From assembly GCF_009870125.1 (NCBI RefSeq), contig NC_046683.1:43291869-43355868 (forward strand): a DNA stretch of 64,000 bases. Direction: 5' to 3'. Shown here one piece after another: positions 49,354 through 61,800 of this stretch. A program made the position numbers and the translations under genes. The stretch's first letter is position 1; each line of letters opens with the position of its first letter. The notes under the pieces are model-generated. The model was given only the letters and a program-made list of their open reading frames with translations. It did no database searches and was not told the DNA's origin. The DNA is from Drosophila pseudoobscura. Taxonomy: Eukaryota > Arthropoda > Insecta > Diptera > Drosophilidae.

Positions 49354-52000
49354 GTTCGCCGCGAAGGAGAAGGCTCTCTTAAGACTCTTAAGGCTAGGAG
49401 CACCTTCCTACAACACCTTGCGTGCTAGATTTGTTGTGGTCAAAAGAATTGCTAGGGGCAGCAACAGCAACAGCAACGCCGTCGCCGCGTCGACGCAATG
49501 GAATTCTTCGCGTGCTCCTTTCTCAAGGTAAACTCCTTCAAGTTTTTGTTCTCGCCTGCAGTCGCGGCTTGTCCAGCGATGTGTGATGTTCTACGCCCCT
49601 GCAAGTAGACGAAATATTCATGTACATTATACATTGGAATACAAGACATATTCCATATTCCCCTTCCATATACACTTTGTGGCCGCAACGTATGTTTCCT
49701 GAGAACCCCTCGAGAACTTGAGAAATGCATGTGGAATTTGTCACATTTGATGTTGGATAAACCTCTCAGCTCTCACCAAATGGGCATTTGCTGGCCCAAA
49801 TTGCAACATTCATAACCGTGTTCTAGCACCTGTCCCTACATCCCTATACAGATGCATGTATGGCCTCTCAAGTGTCGCTCTCAGAACTATCAAATGCTAA
49901 CCACGTCTGTAGCCAGCCCCTCTGCCATCGATATGACCGGAACTCTCAATGCAATGTGTCCAATGCTCTCCATTGCCCAGAGGCCCTTCAGAGTCCCGTC
50001 TCCTACCGCCCACCACCTCCCGCCCAACGCCCACCGCCGACCGTTCCGTTCGTCTCCATGCCAGAGCACGATTCAATGGGCCTGTCCGGCGAGCACTCTA
50101 CCAGTTCCTTTGTCCCAGTAAACAGACCAAAGAGCCCCACTCAACCATTTGGCGAGCACACTACAAACATTCACACTTCTCCGGGCTCTGGGCTCCGGGC
50201 TCCGGCTCCGGGTCGGGCAGGGGCCGGGGCCGGGGCTGGGGTGTTATCGGACTGCAGTGGAGAGGCCGAAAATATCGCGTATTATTTGCCCGGCTCTGCT
50301 TTATGCAACCCAGCTCTGCCACAAGTGGAGAGGGGCCCTCGACGAATGCAAGGCACAGCAAGAGTTGCAAGAGCCGAAAAATTGCAGACGGCAGACGGCG
50401 GACGGTAGACGGCAGACGGCCCAAGTCCTGGCCCGGACTTAAGTGGCATAGGTCTCTTGTGTCTTTGACCAATCCTCGCACACACTCGCACAAAGCCACA
50501 CAAGCACACACCCATTCACACAGACACTCCACTGCATTGGAATTTCTCGTGTATTTTACAATTGCAACAAAAAATAAATATTTACTGGCAGCGGGAGAAT
50601 TCGTTTTGTTTTGTTTTTTTTTTACCATTTTGTGGGTTTGAGTTTTACCTGCTTTATGCAAATTCGGTTTTATTGCAACACGTTGCAAGTTGTTTTATGG
50701 CCGTAGATTTTTTCCCCTTTTTGGGCTTCTCCGCTTGGGCTCCTCTGTAGCTCCTCTGTAGCTTCTTTTGCGGCAATTAGGTTAATGACACTTTGGTCTG
50801 GCGGTTGTTGTTGCTGGTTGTTTTGGGTTATTTATGCACAAACAGTTGTTGCTCTTGCCACTTGCAACAGTGGCAGTGGGGTGCGGCGGATAAGGAGAAG
50901 GAGACGGAGAAGGAGACCGGCATCAGCATCAGCATCCACTTCCACTAATTGACTATCAATCAGTCGCAATTGTCTCAACTTGTTTAAGGCACACTCTCTT
51001 CCGGGGACACAGGGAAGAGTGGAGCAGGAGCAGGAGCTGGAGCTGGAGCAGGAGCAGGAACAGCAGCAGGAGGGTACTGACCGAAAGACAAACACATTTA
51101 CTTGAATCAAATTTAATGAACTCGATGGAAAGTTTATTAAAACATATCCCAAAGAAAAGTTGGCCAAAACAAAAGTGCGAAACTTTGCTCCTTTCGCTGC
51201 TTTTTCTTTCGCTCCTCGACGTTGCACAAGAAGAAATTCCGTGTGGCAACTTTGCCGGTCAAAGTGTTTTTGAATTGTGTTTCATGTGCCTCTGTTGTGC
51301 TTCCTCGGGCTCCACTGCCTTCTGCCTTCTGCTGCTGCGACCTGCTGCCGTCTGTGTCCACTCTAAACTCGTCGTCGACGCAGCCAATTTTCCCACAGAA
51401 CGCCAGCAGAGGCCCCTACTCCTGGAAGTCCTCGCGCTTCGAATTACACGTTCACTTCTCCTCAGTGTATGTGCATGTGTATGGGTGAGTGACTGACTTA
51501 TGGGGCTAATGCCGCTGCCGTGCTGCCCCTTATCGGTTCCTTCTACTTCTACTTATACTTCTCCTTCCACTTCTACTTCTACTTCTCCTTCTCAGCCTCG
51601 TCTCATCTAATTGTGCGCTGCTTAAACTCGTACAAACCGCAGGCAAAGCCAAGCCCATACCCCACCCCACCCCCTACCACACCACCCCACTCACACACAC
51701 ACACACACCTGCACAGGGAGAAAACTATGGTCTGGCGTGGCATGGAGGCCATTCGTTAGGTTCTCTTAGCCGTTTGGCTTTTTCACCTTTCAGAGTTTTG
51801 TGCCCTCTCATTGCACCACTTATTACCTCAGCCAGTGGCATGGCCAAAGGGATCTTTCTCCTCTCTAATTGTTGTGCTTGCGGTAAAAGCTTTTGTTGGC
51901 TATCGAGGAATTTCTATAGGTAGTAGATCCTAAGCCCGTATTGGTTGCCTGCCCTGATCTAAGCTTTACTCTTTCAAAAGACACCTTTACTCTTTACCCC
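49354..52000. other. 5' flank of DCX-EMAP; no confirmed gene
   Basis: The start site and 5'UTR of DCX-EMAP should lie here or further right, but I found no clear core promoter. At 49852-50440 all three plus-strand frames stay open for 89-230 codons, which is unusual but more likely reflects scarcity of T-rich stops in a C-rich tract than a gene. Hexamer-like CTTCTA and (CA)n tracts occur near 51540-51590 and 51690-51708. Confidence 0.4.
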
Positions 52001-55000
52001 GTGATCAGCGACTCAGCACGACCTCAAATCAATTGGGTATGCAAATTAATTTTATTATGCAATAAAAGAATTATTGAGAAGTCGATCAAAATATTATTAA
52101 TAAACAAATTTTAAAAAAATATATATAATTAAAAAAAAAATAAATAAACTATCGGCACTATACTGTAAACTTTTTTAAAATAATAATAAAAATTGTAATA
52201 TAAAAGTGTTGGACTTAATTAAATAACTTTCTGTAAACTTGTAGCGCTGGGATATACCATGAAATAAATAAATATTAATTCATCGATTTTTAATAATTTT
52301 TAACCATAAAAAATAATCCAATAAATTAAAAATTGTTTTGTTCAAGTAGGATTTTAATTACATTCTGGGAACGAATACCTGAGATATGTTTTTGTCGCTT
52401 GGGTAGCATTAGCATCTGCCCTTTTTCCTAAACAATTACCATGATATTCTTCAGAATAAAAGTATTGAAATTTTGTTTGCGTAAACGTAGCGATTAAGTC
52501 GCCAAATGTTAGACTTAGCTGAGATAACCTTGTTGGACTATTTTTTTATATAAAATGCAACAATTATATAGTGTAGAAATATGAAGTCTCAGTTTGATTA
52601 TTTGGGGGTTGGGGGCTGCACTAAGTAATGTTTAAAACAAAATTAGAAATGCACGGAGAGCGATTAAAATGGAATGAGGTACAGCAAAAACTGGTTTCTT
52701 TCACATTTCGAGCCACTGCACCACAGAACCCTTACCCTTGCCCCTACCCCCACACGCCTCACGCCCACATTAACACGCGGGGGGACAGCGCCCAAAGGGG
52801 GGAGGAAATCGCACTTTTGGCTTATCGTGTTTGTATTGTTGTAGTAGTGGCCGTGTTACTGTACGTGTGTATGGGTTTATATTCGTGTATTTTGTCGTCG
52901 ACTTAGTCAACGACGTCAACGTCAACGTCAACATCCACCATCGTGCAGCACCTTGGCAGAGCAACTCCTGCTTATGCGCCACTCACATGCAACTTGGGCT
53001 CCTCGGGCTCCTTGGGCTCCTTGGGCAGAACAATTTGTGTGGATTTCAGTGCTTTCGGCAGTGCTGTGAAATTTTCTGTGTCACGGTGGTCACCCGAGCA
53101 AGCAACAGTCCCAGCCAGAGGTCCACGCCCCCACAAGAACATTTTTGTCGGTTGGTTTTCAGTTGGTGTTGTTCAGTATTTCCATTTTTTCCATTTTTTG
53201 TCCATTGTACAATTAGGCCAAACGTTTGGGGAAATTTGTTTTTATTACAATGCTATTACTCGTGATTTGTATTAGAAGGCGACTCTCCCTCGTTTTCCAC
53301 CCAGCCACCAACGCCCTGCACCCACTCCTTTAAATTAATCACATTTTTGTGGGGGCGACGCAACGTTTGGTGATGTTAATGTTTTATTTTAATGCCGTTT
53401 CCGGCTAGCTGCGTGATTTGTGGTCTTCGAGCTATTTTCTGGAATGAGCATAAATATTATTGTGCCTAAATTTTGAAAAACTTTGACAATTTTATCAGCA
53501 ACTAATTGCGCTTCGGGGATCTTTTGGAACTAATTCAGGCTAATAGATTTTTCCTTTCATGTGCGATTTTTCTATAATTTTATCAGTAAACTTATATGCT
53601 TGTATCAGCCAGTTTCCAGTTTTATTTTCAATTATCAACAGCATACACTCACACAACAAACCAGCAGAAGACCCAATAGAGTCACGCCCTCATCAGTTAA
53701 CAACTCAAATAAGCTTCCTCCCTGCCTTCCTGCAACTCTCCCATTTTTCAGCACCCAATCAGAGTATGTATGGGCGTGCTTAGGAGGGGGTGGCAAGGCA
53801 TCTGCCATAATAAGCTCTTTCAAATACCGCAGGGACGGAGGATAGTGCAGCACCTTGTTGCCTTTCGGAATTGTGTTCACATGAAGGACGCTGCCGCTGC
53901 CGCTGCTGCTGCCCCATTCGAGGCTGTGGCGGCTGCCGCAGAGTCCACCGAAAGTCGATGGCTACAAAAGATGTTTTGTTTGCTGTAAAAGCCCACTATG
54001 CAGGAGCAGCAGCAGGAGCAGCAGAGCACACATACGTGCTCGCCTTAAATTTTCAGCTAATATACTCACGTGCAGCACAGCACACACATTCATTTGGGAG
54101 CGCGAGAGTCAACAGAAGTGCAGCAGTGGATGTAGCAGCACTATCCAATGAAAGCCACTAAAAAGTCCATTGCCGCCAGCATGCATTTTGTATTGCATAC
54201 TTTCCTGCGCCGTGCCACAAGAAGAAGTTGCAATGAGGCGATGAGGCGATGGGGCGATGAGGCGAAGAGAAGCCGAATACGAGGGAGGGAAAATGCAGGG
54301 GAAAATACTGTGCAAAGGGCGCGGTCAGAAGTTGACAACGACGACAGAGCCAACAATGAGGCATTTTTAATGTGACCATTAAACAATGGCAACCAGGACA
54401 ATGCCCAAACACATACCCATGGCGGGACCATAGTGGGAAAGAAGCACATTGACTGCCGTGGACAAAAAGTGAACCCAGCAAGCATTCTGTGGGCAAATTA
54501 AGCAAAGAATTTTCATAGTTTCCAGTGGGATAAACATTAAGGTTAACATAAAAATAATAGAAAGTTTTTCGCAACCGAAGTCCGAACAGAGTCCTTGGCA
54601 ATCCTTGATTAGAGGCCAACAAGTAGTTGAGGAGAGGAATTTACCGAGCAGCCTCAAAGAGTCTGTGATACCCAATTTGGTGAGATGAATGTTTGGCGAG
54701 TGATCGAAAATCAAACGAAGACCCACTTGCCTGCTGGGTTATGGCCTAACAAAAGTTTTCCCAAGTCCCAAGTATATAAATGTACATACTCCTATGTATG
54801 TGCGGAAAGAAAAGGCAGTCTTCGCCTGCATTCAGCTGCTGTCAGTCGCGCGAGAAAACTTTTCAATACAAAGTATGAAGCCCATGTCGCTACTAAAGGG
54901 AGACATTGAAGAATGCGACAGCCACAAGAAGGCGAGCCAGGAACGGGGCGAACCAGGGTAGCGACATTTGGCCGTATAACCAACCATATACAACTGAATG

Positions 55001-56930
55001 AACCGCAACAAAGGCACTCAACTGACTCCGATTCCGACTCTGACTCCGACTCCAACTCCAACTCCAACTCCGCCGAGGACTCGAGCTTTGTCTTGCCACT
55101 CAGCTGCACTCTTGCAACTCCCACCATGTCGAAGCTGTTGCATTTTGCCCGCTCTCGTCCGATGTAGGGGACCGCAAGCAAGGCGTGCACAACAAGAGGT
55201 CCTCTGATGGTCGGATGGGCAAATGGGCTGGCAAATGGGATATGGGAGTGGGAGTGCGAGTAGGAGGGGTGGCTGACCAGGCAGCTGCCATGTCAAAATG
55301 AATGAATGGATGGGTATATGGCTGGCAGGCAAGCCGACCACAAGCAGGCCAGCAGCTTGGCCAACTTATATGTACTCATGCTTCGGCACATAAGGACACA
55401 AAGCTGAATGGCTAGTAGGATATGAGGATAGGGTCGGGCCAACGCATGTCAAGCTCTGGACGGACCAAAAAGAAAAGCAAAGCCCATGTCCTCAAATATG
55501 AATGAGAACAGAATTGTCGACGTCGTCGTTGTCGTAGTCGTAGTCGTAGTCGTCGTCCTGCTCCTACACTCCTCGTCTTGTACAAAAAGTTTCAATTGTC
55601 TCCGCATGAGAATGTGTGAATGCGATTGCCCAAGTCTCCCAGTTGTGGCCGGGCTTTCGTTGGATTCCTGTTGCATGTGGGCGCAATTAATTTTTGTTGC
55701 GTATGCAGCAAATTATCATTACGATTATGATCATCATGATGGACATGCCTTGTGTGGCCATCTTTCGCAATCCCAGCCTGATAAATGCGTTACTTAACCC
55801 TTGCATAAGCAGATATATCAGGCTTGTTTGGGTTTTGTCAGATCATGTCGGAGGAGGCTGGGTCGGGTCCAATCTACATCTCTGATACTGTCAGCAGCAG
55901 AAACTTTCGCCATTAACGAGTTATACGTACGCAATGCTGGGTCGAAATGCGGAGTGGGGAGTGCACCTAGTACCACATCCTGCGTCTTTGAAATTAAATT
56001 CAAACTTAAGCATTTCACTTAACCCTCTAGTGGGGCAGTGTCCAGGCAGTAGCCAGGGCACCCATGACGAACTGTCAAGCTGTATTTTCCATCTCTAACC
56101 GATCTCCTAATGATTCCAAATGATCACCATGATTAGTGCACTTATGTTTTGGCTCCAGTGGGTTAAGCTCTGGCCGACTTTTGCTGGCTCTTTTGTCGTT
56201 AATAAAGCAAATGACCAAAAAAGTTTTCAGCCAGGAAATTAGCATTTGGCAGCATTCGCTTTGAGGCAGCCCCTTTTCTGGCTCTCTCTCTCTCTCTCCC
56301 CCTGTGGCTGCTCTGTTGGTTCAACCCTCTTCCCGGGAAAATGCAAATGCCTGGCAAAGTGTTACGGTTTTTGGGGTTTTTTTTCCCCTCGCTCTCGCCA
56401 CTCCCCACCCCGCACACACAGTTGATGGGTAGCCATGATTAGTTTAGGTTGGGGATCGCTCTGCCGCAGCAGCCAGCCCCATTTGAATGCCTGTCCGCGC
56501 CACATGCCACATGTTCTGTCCGCGCGTTAGCGCTCTGTTTTGGCATCAAATGTTTGGCGCTCCGGCTCTGCTTTTAATATGATTGCGATTTGCGCTGTGG
56601 GGCGCCATTGAGGCATTCACATGGTCGGCACTGCACCAATGCACTGCTGATTTGTTGATACTTTTTGCCAGTGCCAGTGCCATTGCCTTTGCCGTTGCTG
56701 TTTTTTTGTTTGTCTTTGCCTTTGTTGTGTTTTGTTATTCCATTTCAGCGCGAGGGCACAACACTTTGCACAACTTTTGTATGAGAGCACAGCAGCAGGA
56801 AACCTTCTATTTTGTCTAACCAATGATGCCTGACTACTGCGGAACATTGCAAACTTGGCCTACGATTTTCATCAACAATACGATGCTTAGTAGTTCTATT
56901 AATGAAGAAAGATAGGAATATATATGTATG
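52001..56930. other. Non-coding stretch with satellite tracts
   Basis: 52030-52340 is extremely AT-rich. GTCAAC units lie at 52911-52935, GACTCC/AACTCC units at 55024-55078, and TCGTAG units at about 55520-55557. None of the open frames shows a domain or matching splice sites. Confidence 0.5.
55024..55078. repeat. Hexanucleotide array (GACTCC/AACTCC)
   Basis: About nine units move from GACTCC to AACTCC. Translation gives alternating Ser-Asp and Ser-Asn, an artefact of the array. Confidence 0.8.
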
Positions 56931-56937
56931 TACATAC

Positions 56938-57059
56938 CTTCAATTACTAGGACTCCATTTGCATGTGCAACACTGACACTGATTAAAGGTTCGGTTTGTC
57001 CCGTTGAAGTGGTCATCCGTGGTGGGCGCTGGTGTTGCGGCTGCTTTGATGCGGTTTCT
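56938..57059 (-). other. Candidate minus-strand coding exon
   Basis: On the minus strand an acceptor TTTTCCCATTAG precedes 57059 and a donor GAAG|GTATGT follows 56938. The 122-nt interval is open with one leading and one trailing base, giving 40 codons (..SKQPQHQRPPRMTTSTG.., then TEPLISVSVAHANGVLVIE). Composition is coding-like and both splice sites are good. I could not join it in phase to DCX-EMAP exon 1, and no other partner exon was found. It may be a 5' exon of DCX-EMAP, part of a gene entering from beyond 64 kb, or chance. Confidence 0.3.
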
Positions 57060-57207
57060 CTAATGGGAAAAATTGAAAAAATAATTTACTGGAGCAACAA
57101 AAATTGCACAGAAATGACATTTCTACATGCCGTTGCACATTAGTTTCGCTTCGCTTGGCTCCAATGGTTTTCAGCTCTCGTCGTCCTGGTTCTGGTTCTG
57201 GTTCTGA

Positions 57208-57262
57208 TTCTCGCCGTGCCCGTGTCCGTGCCCGTGCCCGTGCCCGTGCCCCTGCCCGTGGT
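57208..57262. repeat. Hexanucleotide array (CCCGTG)
   Basis: CCGTGC/CCGTGT units, six to eight in number, are preceded by a short TCTGGT array at about 57186-57206. Confidence 0.8.
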
Positions 57263-57299
57263 CGTTGGTTCCTTTACTTTGCGGTAATTAATGTCCATA

Positions 57300-58470
57300 T
57301 GTGTGTGTGAGCGTGAACCCTGTGTGCCTTTCGGTGGCGTCAATTACTTGGGGTCTTGCAGTTGGCCAGTTACAAATTACAGGCTGTGCCTCCTCCATGT
57401 GGCGGAGGGTTCCTTTTTTGAGGCTGTTGTTGAAGTCTTGTGAATTTTATTGGCAAATCAATTAGGTTGGGCCTGGAAATTGTATGTTTGATGTTGGATG
57501 TTGGCTGTTGGCTGTGGGTCAGCGGTTAATTTATTTGATTTCTTCCAAATGAATACCAAAAAGTTTTGATCACTTCTATTTATTTATTAGTTGTGGCGCA
57601 TGGTGGCAACTCTGCCGCCTCCAGCTGTTGCGATGTGGCTCCCGTTGTGGAAGGGAGAGAGCCAAATTTAATTAGCTTTAAGTGTGTTGGTTGCGGTTGT
57701 TGTTGTTCGCTACGGTTCCGTAATTTGTTGTTAATTACTTTTCGCGGAGCAGCTTTTTATTGAAAATTAACGCCAGCAGGTTTTCCGTATTCCGTATTCC
57801 GTTTTCCGTTATTCTGTTATTCCGTAGTACCATTCGGTATTTGTTTTCGCATTTTCCCGCCAGTCTCTGGAACGGGGATCTGGGTCTGGGTCTGGGGCTG
57901 GGTGTGGGTGCTACTTAAATTGAAATCACCCATAAATAGGCATTAAACGTGGTACATAATGATTTTAATGGCGGTTTCCCATATTATGCTGATTACTGTA
58001 CATTTTCGGTTTCAAATATTGATTTTCCTCTTCTGTTTGCCATTTTGTTGTCAGTTGTTCTTTTTTTTCAATTTGTTCGGCATTCGAGATAAATTTATCT
58101 AATGACGTTGCCATTATTTGCCTTTGGGCCATTTCGAAGCCATGATTTATGGCCCAGCTTTTAAATTTGCATAATTTTATTAATTTGGCCCAGACTTGAA
58201 TGGCCCGATAAGCCAAGCATTTGCCCGACTCAAATACTAGTTAAGCACAATTTACTTAAGATTGCAAAACCAATCGCACGGAATAAAATGCGCATCAAAC
58301 CCAAATACACATACTAGTACAGAGCCTGCTTGTCGATCGATCAGTTGCTCGGTTTTTCTGACAACCATGCCAAGCAAAAGTCCCCAATAAAATACTTAGA
58401 AATGTAAATTTATTCCAAATTCAAAATTCAAAATTCAAAATTCATGTGACCGATATCATTGAAAGCTGAA
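57300..58470. other. Upstream region of the 58.5-kb gene
   Basis: There is no coding sequence I can support. A heptamer-like run of ATTCAAA units at about 58420-58443 lies immediately before the gene's start. I saw no TATA box. Confidence 0.4.
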
Positions 58471-58801
58471 ATGGATCCCGCGGAATCCAGCTGCATCTGC
58501 CAGCAGCATCCCTGCTGCCAGAACCAGAGTGGGACGGAGACCGCAACCGAGTGTGGCATCCTGGCCAGGGGGCAGCGGTGAGTGTGGAGCGCACTTGATG
58601 CTATCCCTCCATATGAATAGATTCTATGCAAGCCTAGACTGGGAAATGCTCACAATCGGCGTCGTGCTACTGATCATCCTGCTTCTGATGCCGACGGGAC
58701 TGTACCTTGTGCGGAGGCATCATCACAAACTGTGCTATGGCGGCGGCGGCTGTATTGCGACGGGGTTCTGGACGCACGACGAGGGCCCGAATCGGCGATA
58801 G
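58471..58801 (+). CDS. Small single-pass membrane protein, two exons, 91 aa
   Basis: Exon 1 is 58471-58577 and exon 2 is 58633-58801, joined across a 55-bp intron (CAGCG|GTGAGT ... TATGCAAG|CC). Without the splice, exon 1 runs at once into TGA, and the joined frame is 276 nt with a clean stop. The N-terminal 36 residues are rich in Cys and Gln (CICQQHPCC). Residues about 42-62 form one hydrophobic helix (MLTIGVVLLIILLLMPTGLY), followed by a basic RRHHHK stretch and a short Gly/Cys tail (GGGGC). The positive-inside rule suggests the C terminus is cytoplasmic. No cleavable signal peptide. AATAAA lies 50 bp after the stop (58851-58856). I do not recognise the family, so no function is claimed. 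Confidence 0.65.
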
Positions 58802-58856
58802 GATTCGGCGTTCTGTTCTATATCTGAGCGCAGTTTAATTGAAGTTTGGCAATAAA

Positions 58857-61800
58857 TTGAACTAGCCTCGTTCCCTGGGCATGCTGCCAGAACCATTTGC
58901 CATTTTTACACCATTTGCACGCTGTCAAAGAGCAGACCGCAGGGCAATTCCCGGAGACTCCGGCACCTTTACCTTTACCTAATTAGGCCGCCGGCAGTTG
59001 GGCTGTAGGTTGCAGGTTGTGGGTTGTAATCGTCTCTTTTTTGGGCGCTGCCAATCATCAAGCTGTTTAAATAATAAATCACTTTAAAATTAGTTTGCCA
59101 ACTTGTGTAGGTTGAGCGACAGCAAATTAGTGAAAGTTAATTAAAACTATTTAAATTGCAAATTATTTTAACATTTTTCACACACAGAGACACTGAAGAG
59201 AGGCCATGTTGTAGCTGTAGTTGTAGTTGTAGTTGTAGTCGTGTAAAAAGTTGAAAGCGTTACGAGTATTCACGCATACAGGCCCGGGGAGAAGAAAAAC
59301 TCGCCCACACACATACACACACATGCATTTTTCACAAAATGTTTAAATGAGGGAGAATTAAAAAAAGGGAGAGACTTCCTCTCACAGTGCTGGGTCGTAT
59401 CTAGAAAAAATGTCAAGTTGCCACGGGACCCGGAAGGGGAAACGGGAAGGGCCAGGGCAACGCAGTCTGTCAGGCGGTGCGGGGCAGGGGCAGGGGCAGG
59501 GGCGTGGGCGTGGGCGTGGGCGTTAAGGCGTGTACGTGGGGCGCAACAATTTGCATATAAAAAGGGTTGTTAGACTTTAAATAGCAGGCCTGGCCTATTA
59601 TATGCATTAGGCCAGATATGGCGGGCATTAAGATAAGGCACTTACGCCAGGCTTACAACGCTGCCCTTACAACTCCCAGGCTCCCAAGCTCCCAAGCCCA
59701 ACTCCACATGCCACACGGCATACTCGTACACACAGCTCACCTACGCAAAAGTTAATTTATGCGGGCATGTCTGCACTCCTCCCTGCCGCCCAGTCTGGCT
59801 TGTTGAAATTTTAATTAAAGGGAAAATATTTAAGGATGCAGCAGCAGCAGAATCAGAAGGAAGAATGAATAAAATAAAAAAAAGCAGCGAAGGAAAGGAA
59901 GGGAACGAAGGGCGAGGAATTCGCTGTAACCCGCATACTCTGGGAACTTTTGGCCTTGCAAAGAACTCCAACCAGCCTCGCTACCCGTTGGCATGCTCAT
60001 CACTTGACAAGTACTTAACTTCCGCCACTGACTTTTACTTAATTCCTAATGATGGAATGCCAACTGCTTTTCGCACAAACACTCGTAGGAGTGGAGAAAA
60101 TGGTTTTTGTGGAGATAAGTTATGCCCCATGTTGATGCAACAGACGCGATGAAGTACTTACATATTTAGGAGTATTAAAATAAACGCAGTCTTTAGCTTA
60201 GTTCCCTTGCTGTACAAAATAATTACGGCTGATACTCCTAGGTGCTTTTGGTATGCATTTCACCCGCTGAAAGGAGCGTTTCCAACACAGTCTTCTTACT
60301 TTTCTTTACATTTGTATAATTAAATGGAATGTAACATGAGCTTCGCCAGACCAAAGGATATCAAAAGAAGTAGCCCGTAAATCTATGCACGATTTAATTT
60401 ATAAACTTTAATTATCTTCAGTTGGGAGCTACTCTCCCTCCATTGGAACAAACAGTTCTTCAGTTTTGTTCCTCGGCTTCGCTGAACGGATTCCGGATCC
60501 CCGGAACACAGTTAACCCTTGTGTGTTGGAATTTCAATTAGCAGGCCAATACAAGCCGAGCCGAACGTCTCCCAGCCAAGCAACGAGCAACGTGCAACGT
60601 GCAACGTGCAACAACTGACCGCAAGGTAGGCACGTCGGCCAGCCTCTAGATGCACATTACTGGGGGTGCTCGAATCTTTTTTGGGCCGACCGCATTTTCC
60701 TCCCAATTCAGGCTGGAGATTAAGCCAACAATAGGAGTACCTGACTGGGGGAGACTTTAGCAGCAACATTTGCAAATATCTCAGTTTAAATGCCTTTCGG
60801 TTGGCAGTTCTCCGGGCATTCCTGTAGCCGACCATCCACCCATCTGTGAGGCAGGTTGAATGTTGTTGACCAGGCTAAAGGCTGCCTGCTTTTATGAAGC
60901 TCTTCTAAATCAATTTGACGGAGATGCGCCATGGCCTGGCAGGAAGCACTAGCACTCCCGACTGCTCCGACTACTCCGACTACTCATCAAGCCCGCAACG
61001 AGGTCCCTTTCGAAACGATTAAACGTGGAGCATTTGCGTTAGTCAACATACTCGTAGTTTGACATTCCAAATTAATGAGCACTTAAGCGCACGCAAAACA
61101 CATTTATTTTGGCTCTCTCTCACTCTCTCTCTCTCTCTCTCTGCCAGTGTGCGTTTCCAAGGGTATCTGTGCGGTGTGTCGTGGTGTGTCTTTGCTGCCG
61201 CTGACACTTGCCAAAACGGTTCGGCGCTGAACCTGCCAGCACAAAAGTTAAGTGTCTTTGACAGACAGCCAAATTTGGTGGTTAGATTACGACACACACA
61301 CACACACACCCCACACACACCGAGATACTTACCGATACGATACTCGTACAGGGGAATGATTTATGGGGCTGCCACGTGGAATTATGCACGTACTCAGACC
61401 CAAAATTCTAATTATGATGCATTAATCACCAAGAAGATACTCTATAGATCTGCTTTTTATGGCATTTTTGGAGAATAATCTATGCAAATGCGATAAATTA
61501 GCAAAGATTTGTCGGAATAGCCAGAAAATGGGTACGTTCCAGTCCGATTTCAATTGAATCGTGACTGGAAATGTTCGAATTTGCTGCGATCCGGCGGCTT
61601 TAATGCCTTCGACTTAATGCCAAATAAATTAAAACAATTCGCTTGCGTACGTCGGGTAAATTAAAACAAATGGCATGTCACACAGCCGCAGTCGCAGCCG
61701 CAGTCGCATAGGCAGGAACACACGCACTTGCGCTCGAAATCGTAAAAAAAGAAAGAGGAGTGAAAAATATAAAACGTGAAGCTAACGCGTCCCGTGACAA

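Noticed and set aside
55818..56018. 66-codon minus-strand frame with ordinary-looking composition
   Set aside because: No splice signals, domain or supporting neighbours; kept out for lack of evidence.
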